Source: Lagopus muta (lineage: Eukaryota > Chordata > Aves > Galliformes > Phasianidae). Taken from it: DNA of 64,000 nucleotides. This document shows, piece by piece, positions 53,901 through 64,000 of this stretch. Location: positions 2,480,001 to 2,544,000 of the forward strand of contig NC_064443.1 in assembly GCF_023343835.1 (NCBI RefSeq), in the 5' to 3' direction. The position numbers were made by a program, and so were the translations under genes. Position 1 is the stretch's first letter. The number at the start of each line of letters is the position of its first letter. The notes beneath the pieces are model-generated. The model saw nothing but the letters and a program-made list of their open reading frames with translations. It was not told where the DNA came from and ran no database searches.

Positions 53901-56900
53901 ACGTGCCTTGACTGGAGAAAGTGAAGATCTAGGCAGCATCTTACCAGGCCTGCAGTTTCGCCCTTCTTCACAGAGGGTGGTAATGGCTTTTTGAAGACAT
54001 CTTCTGTGAAGAACCTCTCCTCCCCAGGCTCATTCTGAAAAACCCAAGGTTGGGAATTAGGCCACCATCATCACAGAGGCAGGGCGCAAACAGCCAGACC
54101 AGTAGGCAAGGAAGAAAAAGTTCCTACAGTTGTGACTAAATCACTTCCACCATCTCTCCTGGCATTCCTCAGGCCAAGGAGCATATGTCAGTGCGGTTGA
54201 GGGAGATCCAGCTCAAAATACCCATGCTTAAACTTCACTTTTGGCAGCTAATCCCAGTCAGTAGCTCTGCAAACTGGGGAGACAGCATTTGCTCAGCATC
54301 AAATGGCACTAACTCATGACTGGGGCTGGACTCTGGGATTCACTGTAAAGAATGTCCAAAGATGTTGGCTCATCTCTGCAGTTCACCTACACCACCTGCC
54401 TCATCCTCCCGTCTGTGACGTTTGGAGGGGGCAGGAACTGCAGTTACTCTGTTACTACCTGACTACATTCAAACATCCCTACCATTATTTTGCTCGCTCT
54501 GCTACAAGAGTTGGGTGCTTTCAGCACTGTGAGTGAAATGCCAGTCTCAATTATGCAGACGTTTCTGCATCCTTTATAGTAAGGAAGGGATGAGAAGCCC
54601 TGACTTCAAGTCACAAGGCAAAAATTTCAGGAACTTCTTCCTGCTTGGTCAGACTCACGTTCATGGCCTGCTGGTGACCCCACAAATTTCATCACTTTCT
54701 CCCCTTTTTGACTCCTCTAAAAATTACTCATTTTTGCTCTAACATGTGTCACCTCAACCTCCCGGCCTCAGATCTCTGACCATTCTGGCCACTGGAGGGA
54801 TTTACCTTGACAGGAGTATTTTTCCCTTTCTCCTTTTTGTCCCTGTTGTCCCTGCTATGTGGCTCCTTCTTTTCACTTGTCCGTTCTTGGCTTCCGTGCC
54901 GCCTCCTCCTGTTCTCTGGAGGTGATGAGCACGGCTCTCGCTCTATTGTGACTTCTCTCTGAATGGAGCAAAGAAAGAAGAATCTAGCCAAAACCTTTCG
55001 GCCTTCTCTCTGGACTTATTATCCTTACAGGGCAAAGGAGACCAGCACAGTGAGGAGGGACTACAGAGTCTCAAGACAGCTGAAGCAAAGGCTTCAGGGC
55101 TTTGCTGGGCAGTAGACTGTCTGCTACAGCCAGGTCATCAGAGCACTGCCCTGTTTGCACAGAGCACAGGCATCTTCAGTTGCATGAACACAAGATGACA
55201 GCCCCAGAGGACCTCAGCAGATGGCTCTTTTTTGGCATCCTTGTATCTATTCCTGGCCAGGCTCAGGAAGCAAAAAAGACAAAAATAGAGCTCTGCTCTC
55301 CATCTTTATATACAATCACATAACATGTCTTCAGTAAAATTGAGCAAGGATGCTCTCTCTGTAAATCTGTGCAATGAAGAGCAGACCAAAAGCCTTCCAA
55401 AGGCTTCAGATGTCAAGTAGGCAGCCACAGTAAATGACTTGACACAGCTGCTGGGCTCCTGGCTGCTCATTAAGGTAACATTTCAGAACATGGAACTCTT
55501 TTATACAGGTCAGAGAATTGAGAGAAACAAAGCTCCCTCTATGCTGTTCTATGCTAGAACTCTTCAGGCTGCAAAATCTACACATAGAAGGGTGGTCTGT
55601 AAGAACAACCAGTGTATAAAACTTTGCTCCTATGCACTCACCTGAGTCCTGGGGTCATAGTATGTTCCAGCTATGGGATCATAGTAATTCCCAGTTTCAG
55701 GATCATAAATGTATGTGGACACATCTGATGGAGCTGAATGGAGAGACAACAGTTAACACAAGTAGTGTTTCAAATGCAGAACTCGCCTTTTACACAGACA
55801 AAAGTAAATCCTGCACTGGTGAAAGGATCAAATCTGGGAAGGAAGAAATCCTTCTCTCCTGGTAAAACAGGCGAGAGAATCCTGACACTGATCTACCTAC
55901 GTGTTTTTTTCTCTAAGGAGTAGTAAGGTAGTCAGGTTTTCACCATTCTTCTGTTACAGGGCTCTCACGAAAACTCCTTATCAAAACACTTAACAACAAC
56001 ACACTTACGAGGGAGGATGCACTGAGATCACCAGATCCTAACACTTGACCGGATAAAGAAATGAAATTCAGTAATTTCCTGAAGAATGGGTTAATGAGTA
56101 CAAGGCACTGCTTCCACCCACCCTTGTGAACAAGGAAGATCTGTGCTCTTACAAACAATCCTCTGTTTCAAATGATGACACTCCCCACATCCCTTCCGCC
56201 CGTGGGTGCTTGAAGGCTTGTGGAAGAAACAGAGCGACCTGTTTCTACAGGAAAAGCCTAAGGCCCTGAGGGTATGGCCATAACATGAGCAATGTTTCTC
56301 ATTTCCAAGATGTTACTTAAACAAAGCTCAGCCATCGTGTATATAAGTTAGCTAAACAATCAGGACTGGTTTTACAGCCACCAGCACCACTGGTGCAGTG
56401 TATATTCTTCCAGCTCATCTAGCAATTGCCTGGCTGATTTTATCCCTTGCTGCAACAAGAGAAGTAAGCAGCAAAGTTTTATTTATTTGCATTTGGCTTT
56501 TGCACAGCACGAGTAACCCATTATCAGATAGGAAAATGTGACCAGAATTTGGCAAAGGAACTCAGAAGTGGGCGTAGCAAATAAACCTACTCTTGGCCTT
56601 TAAAATCTTTTTTGGCTGATTCCTTCATGTCAGTACCCTTTTAAGGAAGAAAAGTCTCCATAGTAGGAGGGAGGCAGAGCTGAACTTACACTGTGCTCTG
56701 GTGCGTCTCTGTGATTCGCCACCCCTCCTGTCTCTCATGCCCCTCCTGCCCTGCAATAAGTGAACAACACAGACAGATCAGAAACTCTCACACATCACCT
56801 GCCTCTCCCTCCCACAGGCCCAAAGAACAGGAAAACATTAATTTAGCCACTCTACATAGAACACAGACCTGCAGACCTGACTTTTCATTTACAGAATGAT

Positions 56901-59900
56901 GGACAGTGGTGCAAAGCACAGGAGTCCTCCATCTCCCCTCAGTCTTTAAACTGAGTACTCATGACAACACACATGAAAGCACCAGGCCCATTCAGCACGG
57001 CCCTGAAGCCCAGTCACACTCTGTCCAGGAACTGAGATGAGCCAGCAGTAATGTAATGTGCTGTGTGTGTCATACAGTGAGCCAGCCCCAAACTCCTTCC
57101 AGCAGCACCTGTGCTCTGACCTGCACTTCTGAATGCATGAGGATTCTGTGTGGTGGATGGGCAGCAGTATGGAGTACACCCAAGCATCACCACTGTACCT
57201 TCAGACATTGCTGAAGTTTCAGCAGCACAAAGGATAAAAGCCTAACAAAGTCAGGCCACTCTTGCTGCTCCCCCCCTTCCCTCCTAGGTGCAGCTGTGCA
57301 GACCTACCTGGCCATAGTAGGAGTTGTCTCCATGCTCCCCATAGTCGTTCCTATTGAGATAAACACGGCAGGTTAACGTCAATCTAGCTTCACATTAACC
57401 TCAGTGTACTCAAAACGATCAGCCGGAGCCATGGAAACAGAAAGACTACTTTCACTGGCCACACTGTGTCCACCCCAGGAGACAGAGAGGCTGTGCAGAT
57501 CACTGGCTCCTTCACCATGGGACATGATGGCTGGACAACAGAAGGCCACTTAACACAATGGTTATTCCTACACACTCGATCCCTGAAACTTCTTCCAGCT
57601 CTGCTACTTTTGCTTTGTTGTTAAAATCTTGTTAAGTTGTAGGAACACCTGTGCTAATTCGTATGCCGATGTTTAAGCATCTGCTTTGACAGCTCTAGCC
57701 TTACAGCACAATGCAGAGGGCAACCCTACTGCCTCATCTGGCCATACCTTCTCCTCCCTGTAGCAAGATTCACTTCCAATGTACGTCCATCAATGCAGAT
57801 AGGGGGATCCAGATTCTGCAATATCTTTAGCAACCTCAGTGCTTCCTGTCAAAGCAAAGGACAATTTCACATCCATGTGAACCCTCCCCCACAGCTCCCT
57901 CTTAATTAAGATTCCTGCCTTTTGCACACATAAATTCAAGATCCCTACAAACAAAATACCTGAGCAAGTTATGGTCAGGTTTAGGAAGGTCTGCAAACAG
58001 ACATATTCAGAAAGCACCACAACTTGAGACAACAGCCTCTGGCTCCTAAGACCTGAGATAACAGATGTATCAGGTGTTCCCTGTAACTAGCCACACAAGC
58101 AGGAGAGCCACCAACACTCTCCAAGACAGATGCTCCACAAGTACAACAATTTGGTATATTCTTTTACTCCTGTGTTATTCCAACTTCTGCCTGCTATACA
58201 CGCCAACAGGGAGAGATGTGAAAACAGGAAGCTACTCACAGCATGTGACTCCAGTTCAATGAAGCCATAGGTCTGCCCCATCCGGCCAGCCTTGTTCTTC
58301 ATGATGCGCACGTTGGATGTGGAGATACGCACATATGGAGCCAGCAGCCCCACAATCACTTCTGGTGGGGTGAACCGAGTAATACGCTTCAGCATGATTG
58401 CTGAGAAGGACAAGGAGGGGTGGCCAGAGAAAAAAACAAAGAAAGAAAATTCAAATCTAGGTTTACTGTGACAGCAAAGGTAGAATTAAACTCTCCCAAA
58501 GCAACAGCAGGGCTTCTTGCAGTTGGGTCTGCAAGCCTTCCCATTTCTTCTCCCCAGCTTGCTCAGAATCCTCCCTCTAATTCCTCACCTTTCCCCCTCA
58601 GAAAACAGAGCAGAATGCAGTCTCCTCCTTGGAGGTGCTCAGTTTAAGTTATGGCCACAGAGACTTTTGCTGCTGTGCTAATTTAGTTGTACTATCCTGA
58701 AGACAGCTTGCCCTGAATTAACTTCTAAAAGGGCAACTTGCCAGCACTTTTGGAGCTGGACAGCCCCCCATTACTTGATGCCTTAGATTAGCACAACAGC
58801 CTCCAGAGGTCTTAGAGAAATGCTGCCCTTTCTGCAGATAGGAGTGCTGAGACAGCAGTCTGGATGAATTCCAAATTGGGCTCTTCGCCACTCACTTCTG
58901 CTTCCTCCACCTTCCTGTGGTGTGGCTTCCTCTCCTTCCCTCTGAGAAGGCAGCTCCTGGTGCCTTTCCACGTCCCTTCTCTTTTCCTGTGAGGGACGCC
59001 GTTCTCTCCCTTCATCTTTTTTCCTTGGCTCCTGTTCTTCAGGCTGGCACTCCTGCTGTGGAGCAGGATCTGAGGCCTGGAGAGGCTGCTTTGGAGATCC
59101 TGGTTGTACTGGCAACTCTTGCTCAGGTTTTTCAAGCTTTGTCTCTGCTATTAGAGAAGAGAAATGGTCTGGTTTCAAATACAGTGCTTCAGCACATACT
59201 TTTTCTTGTGCTGTTTTCTGCTCAGTACAAACACCCACCTCAGAAAAGGCTACCCTATTCTGCCCTTTGCACATCCCATACCTTTACTCTGTGCAGACCC
59301 AAGGCATAAGAATGGCAAGATTCATGTCCACCTCATCCTTCCACTGCTGTATCACATCAGGTTCCTCTGCTTGACCTCTGCAGTCAGAGGTGAGGCATTC
59401 TGGCCTCTTTTTAGGACCAGCTCTTGCCTGAGCACATGTAAATAAGGATGGTTTTGGGTATGGAATACTCATGTCTGGGAAAACCTACACAGCAATGATA
59501 TTCCTTACCATGCCTGATCTACTCAGGAACACTCCATAGCCGAGTGATGTCAACTAGTGACTGCCACCCTGTCTATGCTAGAGGAAAACTGGGTGCACAA
59601 ACATACGTCATAAATAAAATCACTGATTTTTATTAGGTCCCTACTTACCACAAATGATGCACCATGATGTGGAGACACCCTGCTGCTAGCCCAGCTGTGT
59701 GATACACACAGGGTAAATCCTATCAAGTTTCTGAGCTTGAAGGCCTCTGGAGCATCTAGCTTCACTTCAAGAGATCCCTGCCTGAGCTTCTGATGCTGCC
59801 AGAAAGGGAAGCCTAAGCTGTGGGGCTCTAAGGTCAGATGTCACCAGCCCTGTACCCGCTGCTGAAGGAGTGAGAGTACAAGCCCTGGCACAGCAAAGCT

Positions 59901-62598
59901 TCACTCTTTAACTTTCCCCAGAGCACATCCCTGCTCTCACTGTGTTTGGGCAGTGGGAAGCACGGTGGAACACAATCATTTGGCACATAAACACTGGGAA
60001 AGCTGCACACTGACTTGCTTGGCTGCCAGCACAGCTCACGCTGGTCAGTTCTGTATGAATATGTCTCCAGTTTGCAGAGGTTTGGCTACACTTCATGAGC
60101 AGGACCTCACATAGAACTTGCAAATGAAACCAAATCACACAGACATAAACACAATCCCAGAGATGGGGATAGCACTGCTCTTACTGAATTCTTGCTCAGA
60201 TGATGCATCTTCTCCCTCAGGACCACCTCTGGACTCTGAGCCTGCTCTGTTCCCTGTAAAAGACACATATTAAAATCCATTTCAAAACCAGCAGCTGCAG
60301 AGCATGCCAGAACCCATGCAAAGCTGCAGTAACGAATGCTTATGTGTAGAACCTTACTTGATTTCACTAACAATTAACAGACAGCCACGGGGAGATGACC
60401 TTCACCTTGCAATCAACACAACAGGCCAGTGTGAAGCATGCCACACGACCTGTCATCACAGCATCTTAAAGGCTCATTTTGCTCCTTGTTTTTTATTACA
60501 ATGCACAACTGTAGTGACCAAGGGGGCCAGCTATGTAAATTCTGCCTTCCTAACACCAACAGAGGAGCCACAGTGCAAGGAAAGCACAACATCCACAGAG
60601 ACAGTGCTTCAGCAAGTAAGGAAGTCTGCATCAGCAGCTACTTTAATGCTCTCCTACCTCAGATGCGTAAGAAACAGGAAACATTAGAAGTCTGCTCAAA
60701 GATGCCAAGGCAAAGCTTACAGAGGGTGTGGAACACCTGCTCAGCTCTAAGAGATCAGCTCCTCCACGGAATGTGTTACGGCTCTCATGCCATCCCACCC
60801 AGAGGTGCTGGTGGGAAAGGAGGAGCTTCTGGAGGAGCTGAACTCCCTTCCACATGCTCCTTACTGCCAGCAAGGTGAGTTCAGCAGTTCACATCCTGTA
60901 TTCACCCCAACCACCTCAAAAGAGTAACAGCAAAACCATGCAGCTGCATCTCCCAAGGAAGGGGAGCTGGGGAAAATTCATGTCACCCGCAGGCAGCAAT
61001 ACGAGCCCAGAGACCTGGAGGGCACACAGCCTGTCACTCTGGAAGGGCAATGCCAAAGCAATAGGAAGGAAGGGCCTCGTGTGGTAAGCCTCACAAGAAG
61101 AGAGAATCTAGCAGCAGCATACGGCATGCAGCACCTTTAGTGTGGGCAGGGAAGGGGCCTAAATGAAGCAAAATTAATAACCCTCCTACACATAGCACTC
61201 AGCCAGTTCCAACAAGAAGGATGCTACTGGGAAGCCAGAAGGCAAACTTACTTGTTGGGGCAGATGAAACTTCTAATTGACCAGACAGAGGAGGACCAGA
61301 TATACTCACCGTCTCTTGGGAGTTTGCAATAGGAGCAGGAAGATCTGTAGCCCACATTACACACTTTGCACTGCAATGGAAGATGTAGAGCATGAGGAAG
61401 TCATGTTTTGCAGATGTGGTTACAGACTACTTCAGAAGGTCAGATTCTGCAGTGCTTTCAGAAAGTAAGTTACAGCCATAGGAAAGTTACAGAGAGAGCC
61501 TGAAAGTCAGGATGAGTGACGGCAGTGGGAGCTTTGGCTGGGATGGAAAGGGAATGTTCCAGCTGGGATTGCCTTGGGAACATGATTTTAGCACAGCTCT
61601 GTTCACACCACAGAGGAACCCCTGAAATGGGGCTCTGTCCCTCTAAAGTGACACTGGGCTGAAAAGCCTCACTATGCTGCTAGCCATCCTGTTGTTTGAA
61701 AGGAGATTAAGTTACCGGTTTTTTCTCAACTCAAGCAGAGACAAAGTCCTTCTCAGAGTTAAAAGACACTTGTAGATGTGATTTGCTACACAGGGATAGT
61801 CAGCAAACAGGTGTCTGCCAACAGAGAGGTAAAGCTGGTAGGGCCTGGATGGTAATCCCACCCAAAGCCTGCTGCAAGCTTGTGGATTGCAGCCCATGGG
61901 ATCGGGGACAGCAACCCTCTTCTGCTCTAGCACTGAAGCACCTGTGCTGGGAGAAGCAAGGGAAGGGCAGGGGAACATAGCTGGCAGTCAAGCAGTTGTG
62001 CTGCCCCACAGACGGGTCAGTTGTGGCCTGAACTAACCCTACCTCCACTTGTATCTATTTCCACACTTCCCTGCTGGATTTACTGCACTCAAATGCAGTC
62101 ACGGGTTCCTGAGTGGAGACAGAGGGGAGGTCTCCACTGCTCCATCCATGAAGGCTCTGATTACCTGGGGAGTGAAGACACTCACGAACCAGACTGAAAA
62201 TCTGCTCTATTCCGGCTGGTGGAATCACTGCCTTGTTTTGAGCCAGCAGAAATATGCTATGCTCCCCACACGTTAAAAAAGAACCACTGCACAGGGACAA
62301 GGCTGCTCTGCACACAAAGCTGTGCTACCCGTACCAAAGGCAACAAGGCAGTACCACATAAGGCAGGGGAAAATACAGAAGTTTAGAAGAGAAGAGAACT
62401 TCAAGATACATATTACTCTTAAGGATTTTCAGCCACTGAGCAGGAGTTTAATGCTCTCTCAGCTGCCACTGCCATAAAAACCAGCAGGGGAAGCACAATG
62501 CAGCTCTCTGGTTGCATACTTACACGTTTGCAGCGCCAAAACTCTGGGCATAGGGTGTACTCAAGGGTCACTTCTTCACCACCAATCGAAAGAGTTCC
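47990..62598 (-). CDS. RBM6: RBM6 (partial, 3' two-thirds), 17 exons
   Basis: A nuclear RNA-binding splicing regulator of the RBM5/6/10 family. Exons in transcript order: 62524-62598, 61310-61370, 60185-60253, 58896-59147, 58240-58400, 57748-57845, 57308-57350, 56690-56750, 55642-55733, 54806-54958, 53945-54034, 53099-53188, 52250-52513, 51617-51691, 50968-51065, 49671-49782, 47990-48115. They give 639 codons plus stop, all phases consistent. Seen in order: the end of RRM1; a RanBP2-type zinc finger split over two exons (W-x-C-x2-C-x3-N-x6-C-x2-C); a Glu/Arg-rich linker; RRM2 (TPPEVIVGLLAPYVRI, YGFIEL); OCRE-type YDPETGNYYDP; a C2H2 finger (CLLCRRQFPN, HQQLSNLH); a G-patch (MLQSTGWKKGFG); and the terminus VMFARYKELE. 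VVNPLIGLLGEYGGDSD and KQSEQELAYLE identify RBM6 rather than RBM5 or RBM10. The 5' exons lie beyond 64000. A 90-nt exon is tandemly duplicated. Confidence 0.96.
50852..50877. repeat. 8-bp tandem repeat, RBM6 intron
   Basis: Three perfect units of CTGTTCCT plus a partial fourth lie in the RBM6 intron just right of... the coding exon's far side, about 90 bases below the exon end at 50968. The minus strand reads AGGAACAG repeats, a purine-rich tract close to the 5' splice site that could bind splicing factors. It is short and may be coincidental. Confidence 0.8.
53099..53188 (-). repeat. RBM6: RBM6 duplicated exon, downstream copy
   Basis: A 90-nt phase-0 coding exon encoding 30 aa (starts NDSGDEKFF, core EDVFKKPLPPSVKK, ends DESAAR), flanked by GTTTCAG acceptor and GTAAGA donor. 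It is the copy nearer the KVVNPLIG exon. Aligned without gaps to the exon at 53945-54034, it shows 72 of 90 identical bases and 21 of 30 identical residues. Many of the differences are silent, which points to selection on the protein sequence. Confidence 0.93.
53945..54034 (-). repeat. RBM6: RBM6 duplicated exon, upstream copy
   Basis: A second 90-nt phase-0 coding exon encoding 30 aa (starts NEPGEERFF, core EDVFKKPLPPSVKK, ends GETAGL), separated from its partner by a 756-bp intron. Both copies have consensus splice sites (TTTTCAG acceptor, GTAAGA donor here) and both keep the frame, so inclusion of one, both or neither yields an open transcript. Human RBM6, as I remember it, has a single segment with EDVFKKPLPP. 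Confidence 0.93.
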
Positions 62599-64000
62599 CT
62601 GTTGAGACAAGGGGGTATATGACACATGCACCCAGCACACAGAGATTACTGAGGCAAAGAGAGGGGTTAAAGCTCTGCTTCCCAAAGGGTTCACGAGTGA
62701 AACAGGCTGAGAGGGGGAGGAAGCCTCTGGTTCAGTTAGCTGGAGCTCTGCCATGGAAGTGGGAGGAAAACTGCCTGTGGCCTGCTCTAGCGTGGGGCTA
62801 CAAAGCTGCAGCCTGACACCAGAGGAACCAGGCACAAATACCTCCCAGAAAGAGCAGAAAGAGTGACCAGGGCACAAGGGGGGAAATGAGGCTGGGAAGG
62901 GGCAGCTGGCCAGCTTCCTCCACCCCTGCCACACCGGGCTGGCCTCGAGGCAGCTTCCTGAGGGGGAATAAGCAGAGGTGAGAGCAGGGAGGGTTCGTCT
63001 GACATGGACACAGCCTACGCTCAGGCACACGGGATGCAGGCCTGAGTGTCACCATCACACGGGATGCAATGGCCATCAGGTGACACAGAGCCAAGCCCTG
63101 GAGAGCAGCCACCCTTCAGGCCAGTGCAGACAGGTGCCGGGGAGCTGCACATGGCACCATGCCATTTTGGGAGTCACGAGTGAGCTGGAAGCTTGCTGGA
63201 TGCTCTGACCCTGCAGCTTTGTCATGCTGAGAGAACACACAGCAACTATGAACGCGAGCAAACCAGGTCCCAGGGTTCTTGTTCAGAAGTCACAATACAC
63301 CCATGCATACATTGCTGTGACAAACGTGACAGAGATGCTAGGGAATAAGTAAGGCAGGTGGGAAGCGTTCATGGGAGGGAATCACTTGGTTGACAGCACA
63401 ACAGCAATCCTTTTCTCCTCCAAAAAGAGTGCAGAAAAGAAAGCTGGAAATGAAAGGCACTACTCAGGCAGCGTGCCACCACCTCCCCTTTTTGGCAGCC
63501 TGCTTTTACACATCAGGGCTGTTCTTTCCTACCAGGCCTACAGGCACTGAACATCGCAGGGCTTTCCTCTCTGCCACCCAGATTTTCAAGCTCTTCTCTC
63601 CAGCCTGGCTTTGCCCTGCCCTACAGAAAGCTGTGCTGTCCCCAGACCTCGCTGAGGCCAATGTGTGCATGCCGAGCACAGGGACTGCTCACAGCCCAGC
63701 AGAACACTGTACCTTCACAAAAGGCATGCAAGCAAACATGAGTGAGGAAGACAAACCGAAATCAAGGCTCTGCACATGGGGCTGCCAGCCCCTTTAACGT
63801 GGAGGTTCCCATCCCAGGCAGGCACCCATCACATCACACACTGGCCAAGGGCCTTGCCGGGAGAGCAGGCCAGATGCACCAGCCTTGGGGTGGGGAGAGA
63901 AGGCAGGGTGCACATCCTCACCAGCACAGCCTCAACTGAGCCCTGAGTCGGGGCCTCTGGAACAGCCCTGCTGTGAGCTCGGCCCAGGGGCAGAGAGTGC
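62599..64000 (-). other. RBM6 intron, no exon found
   Basis: The RBM6 exon at 62524-62598 begins with the last strand of an RRM, so the rest of that domain must be encoded upstream. No minus-strand exon with RRM motifs and splice sites is visible up to 64000. The sequence is unique and moderately GC-rich. The 135-codon plus-strand open frame at 63390-63797 has no family features. Confidence 0.65.

Noticed and set aside
47990-62598. Identification of the right-hand gene as RBM5 or RBM10
   Set aside because: The C-terminal VMFARYKELE, the VVNPLIGLLGEYGGDSD segment and the short OCRE-type repeat match RBM6. RBM5 ends in MFARFTEME and has a longer tyrosine-rich OCRE.

Overview
The window looks like nuclear DNA from a galliform bird, probably chicken. 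The evidence is that all three recognisable genes have vertebrate exon-intron structure with GT-AG introns, and the interspersed repeats are CR1 LINE 3' ends plus a deleted Galluhop-type mariner, both typical of chicken and its relatives. Species and chromosome (chicken chr12 would fit) are inferences. I see no bacterial, phage or CRISPR-like content.

Layout. Positions 1-17310 are non-coding and probably lie in the first intron of RAD54L2. They hold short CR1 tails, a mariner remnant, GC-rich blocks and one candidate alternative first exon (9694-9727). RAD54L2 (ARIP4, a SNF2-family ATPase) runs on the + strand in 20 coding exons from 17311 to the stop at 35059, with a long 3' UTR to about 36.4 or 38.2 kb. 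Convergent to it, on the minus strand, is a very compact class 3 semaphorin gene: 17 coding exons between 43292 and 38549, predicted 742 aa. A likely non-coding first exon lies in a CpG-rich block near 45.2 kb. After an unremarkable intergenic gap of about 2.5 kb comes the 3' two-thirds of RBM6 (minus strand, 47990-62598, 17 coding exons, 639 codons plus stop). Its 5' part, including most of the first RRM, lies beyond the right edge.

I assembled all three genes exon by exon, checking reading phase at each junction. RAD54L2, with the candidate first exon, gives 4308 nt (1435 aa plus stop), the semaphorin 2229 nt and the RBM6 part 1920 nt, and each stays in one frame. The genes do not form a pathway: RAD54L2 is a nuclear chromatin and transcription ATPase, RBM6 a nuclear splicing regulator, and the semaphorin a secreted guidance cue.

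The observations most worth following are a tandem duplication of a 90-nt coding exon in RBM6, a phase-compatible alternative first exon for RAD54L2 beside GATA-type motifs, and the gene order RAD54L2 / SEMA3 / RBM6, which lacks the RBM5 gene that sits between RBM6 and SEMA3F in human. I found no convincing wholly new biological system.
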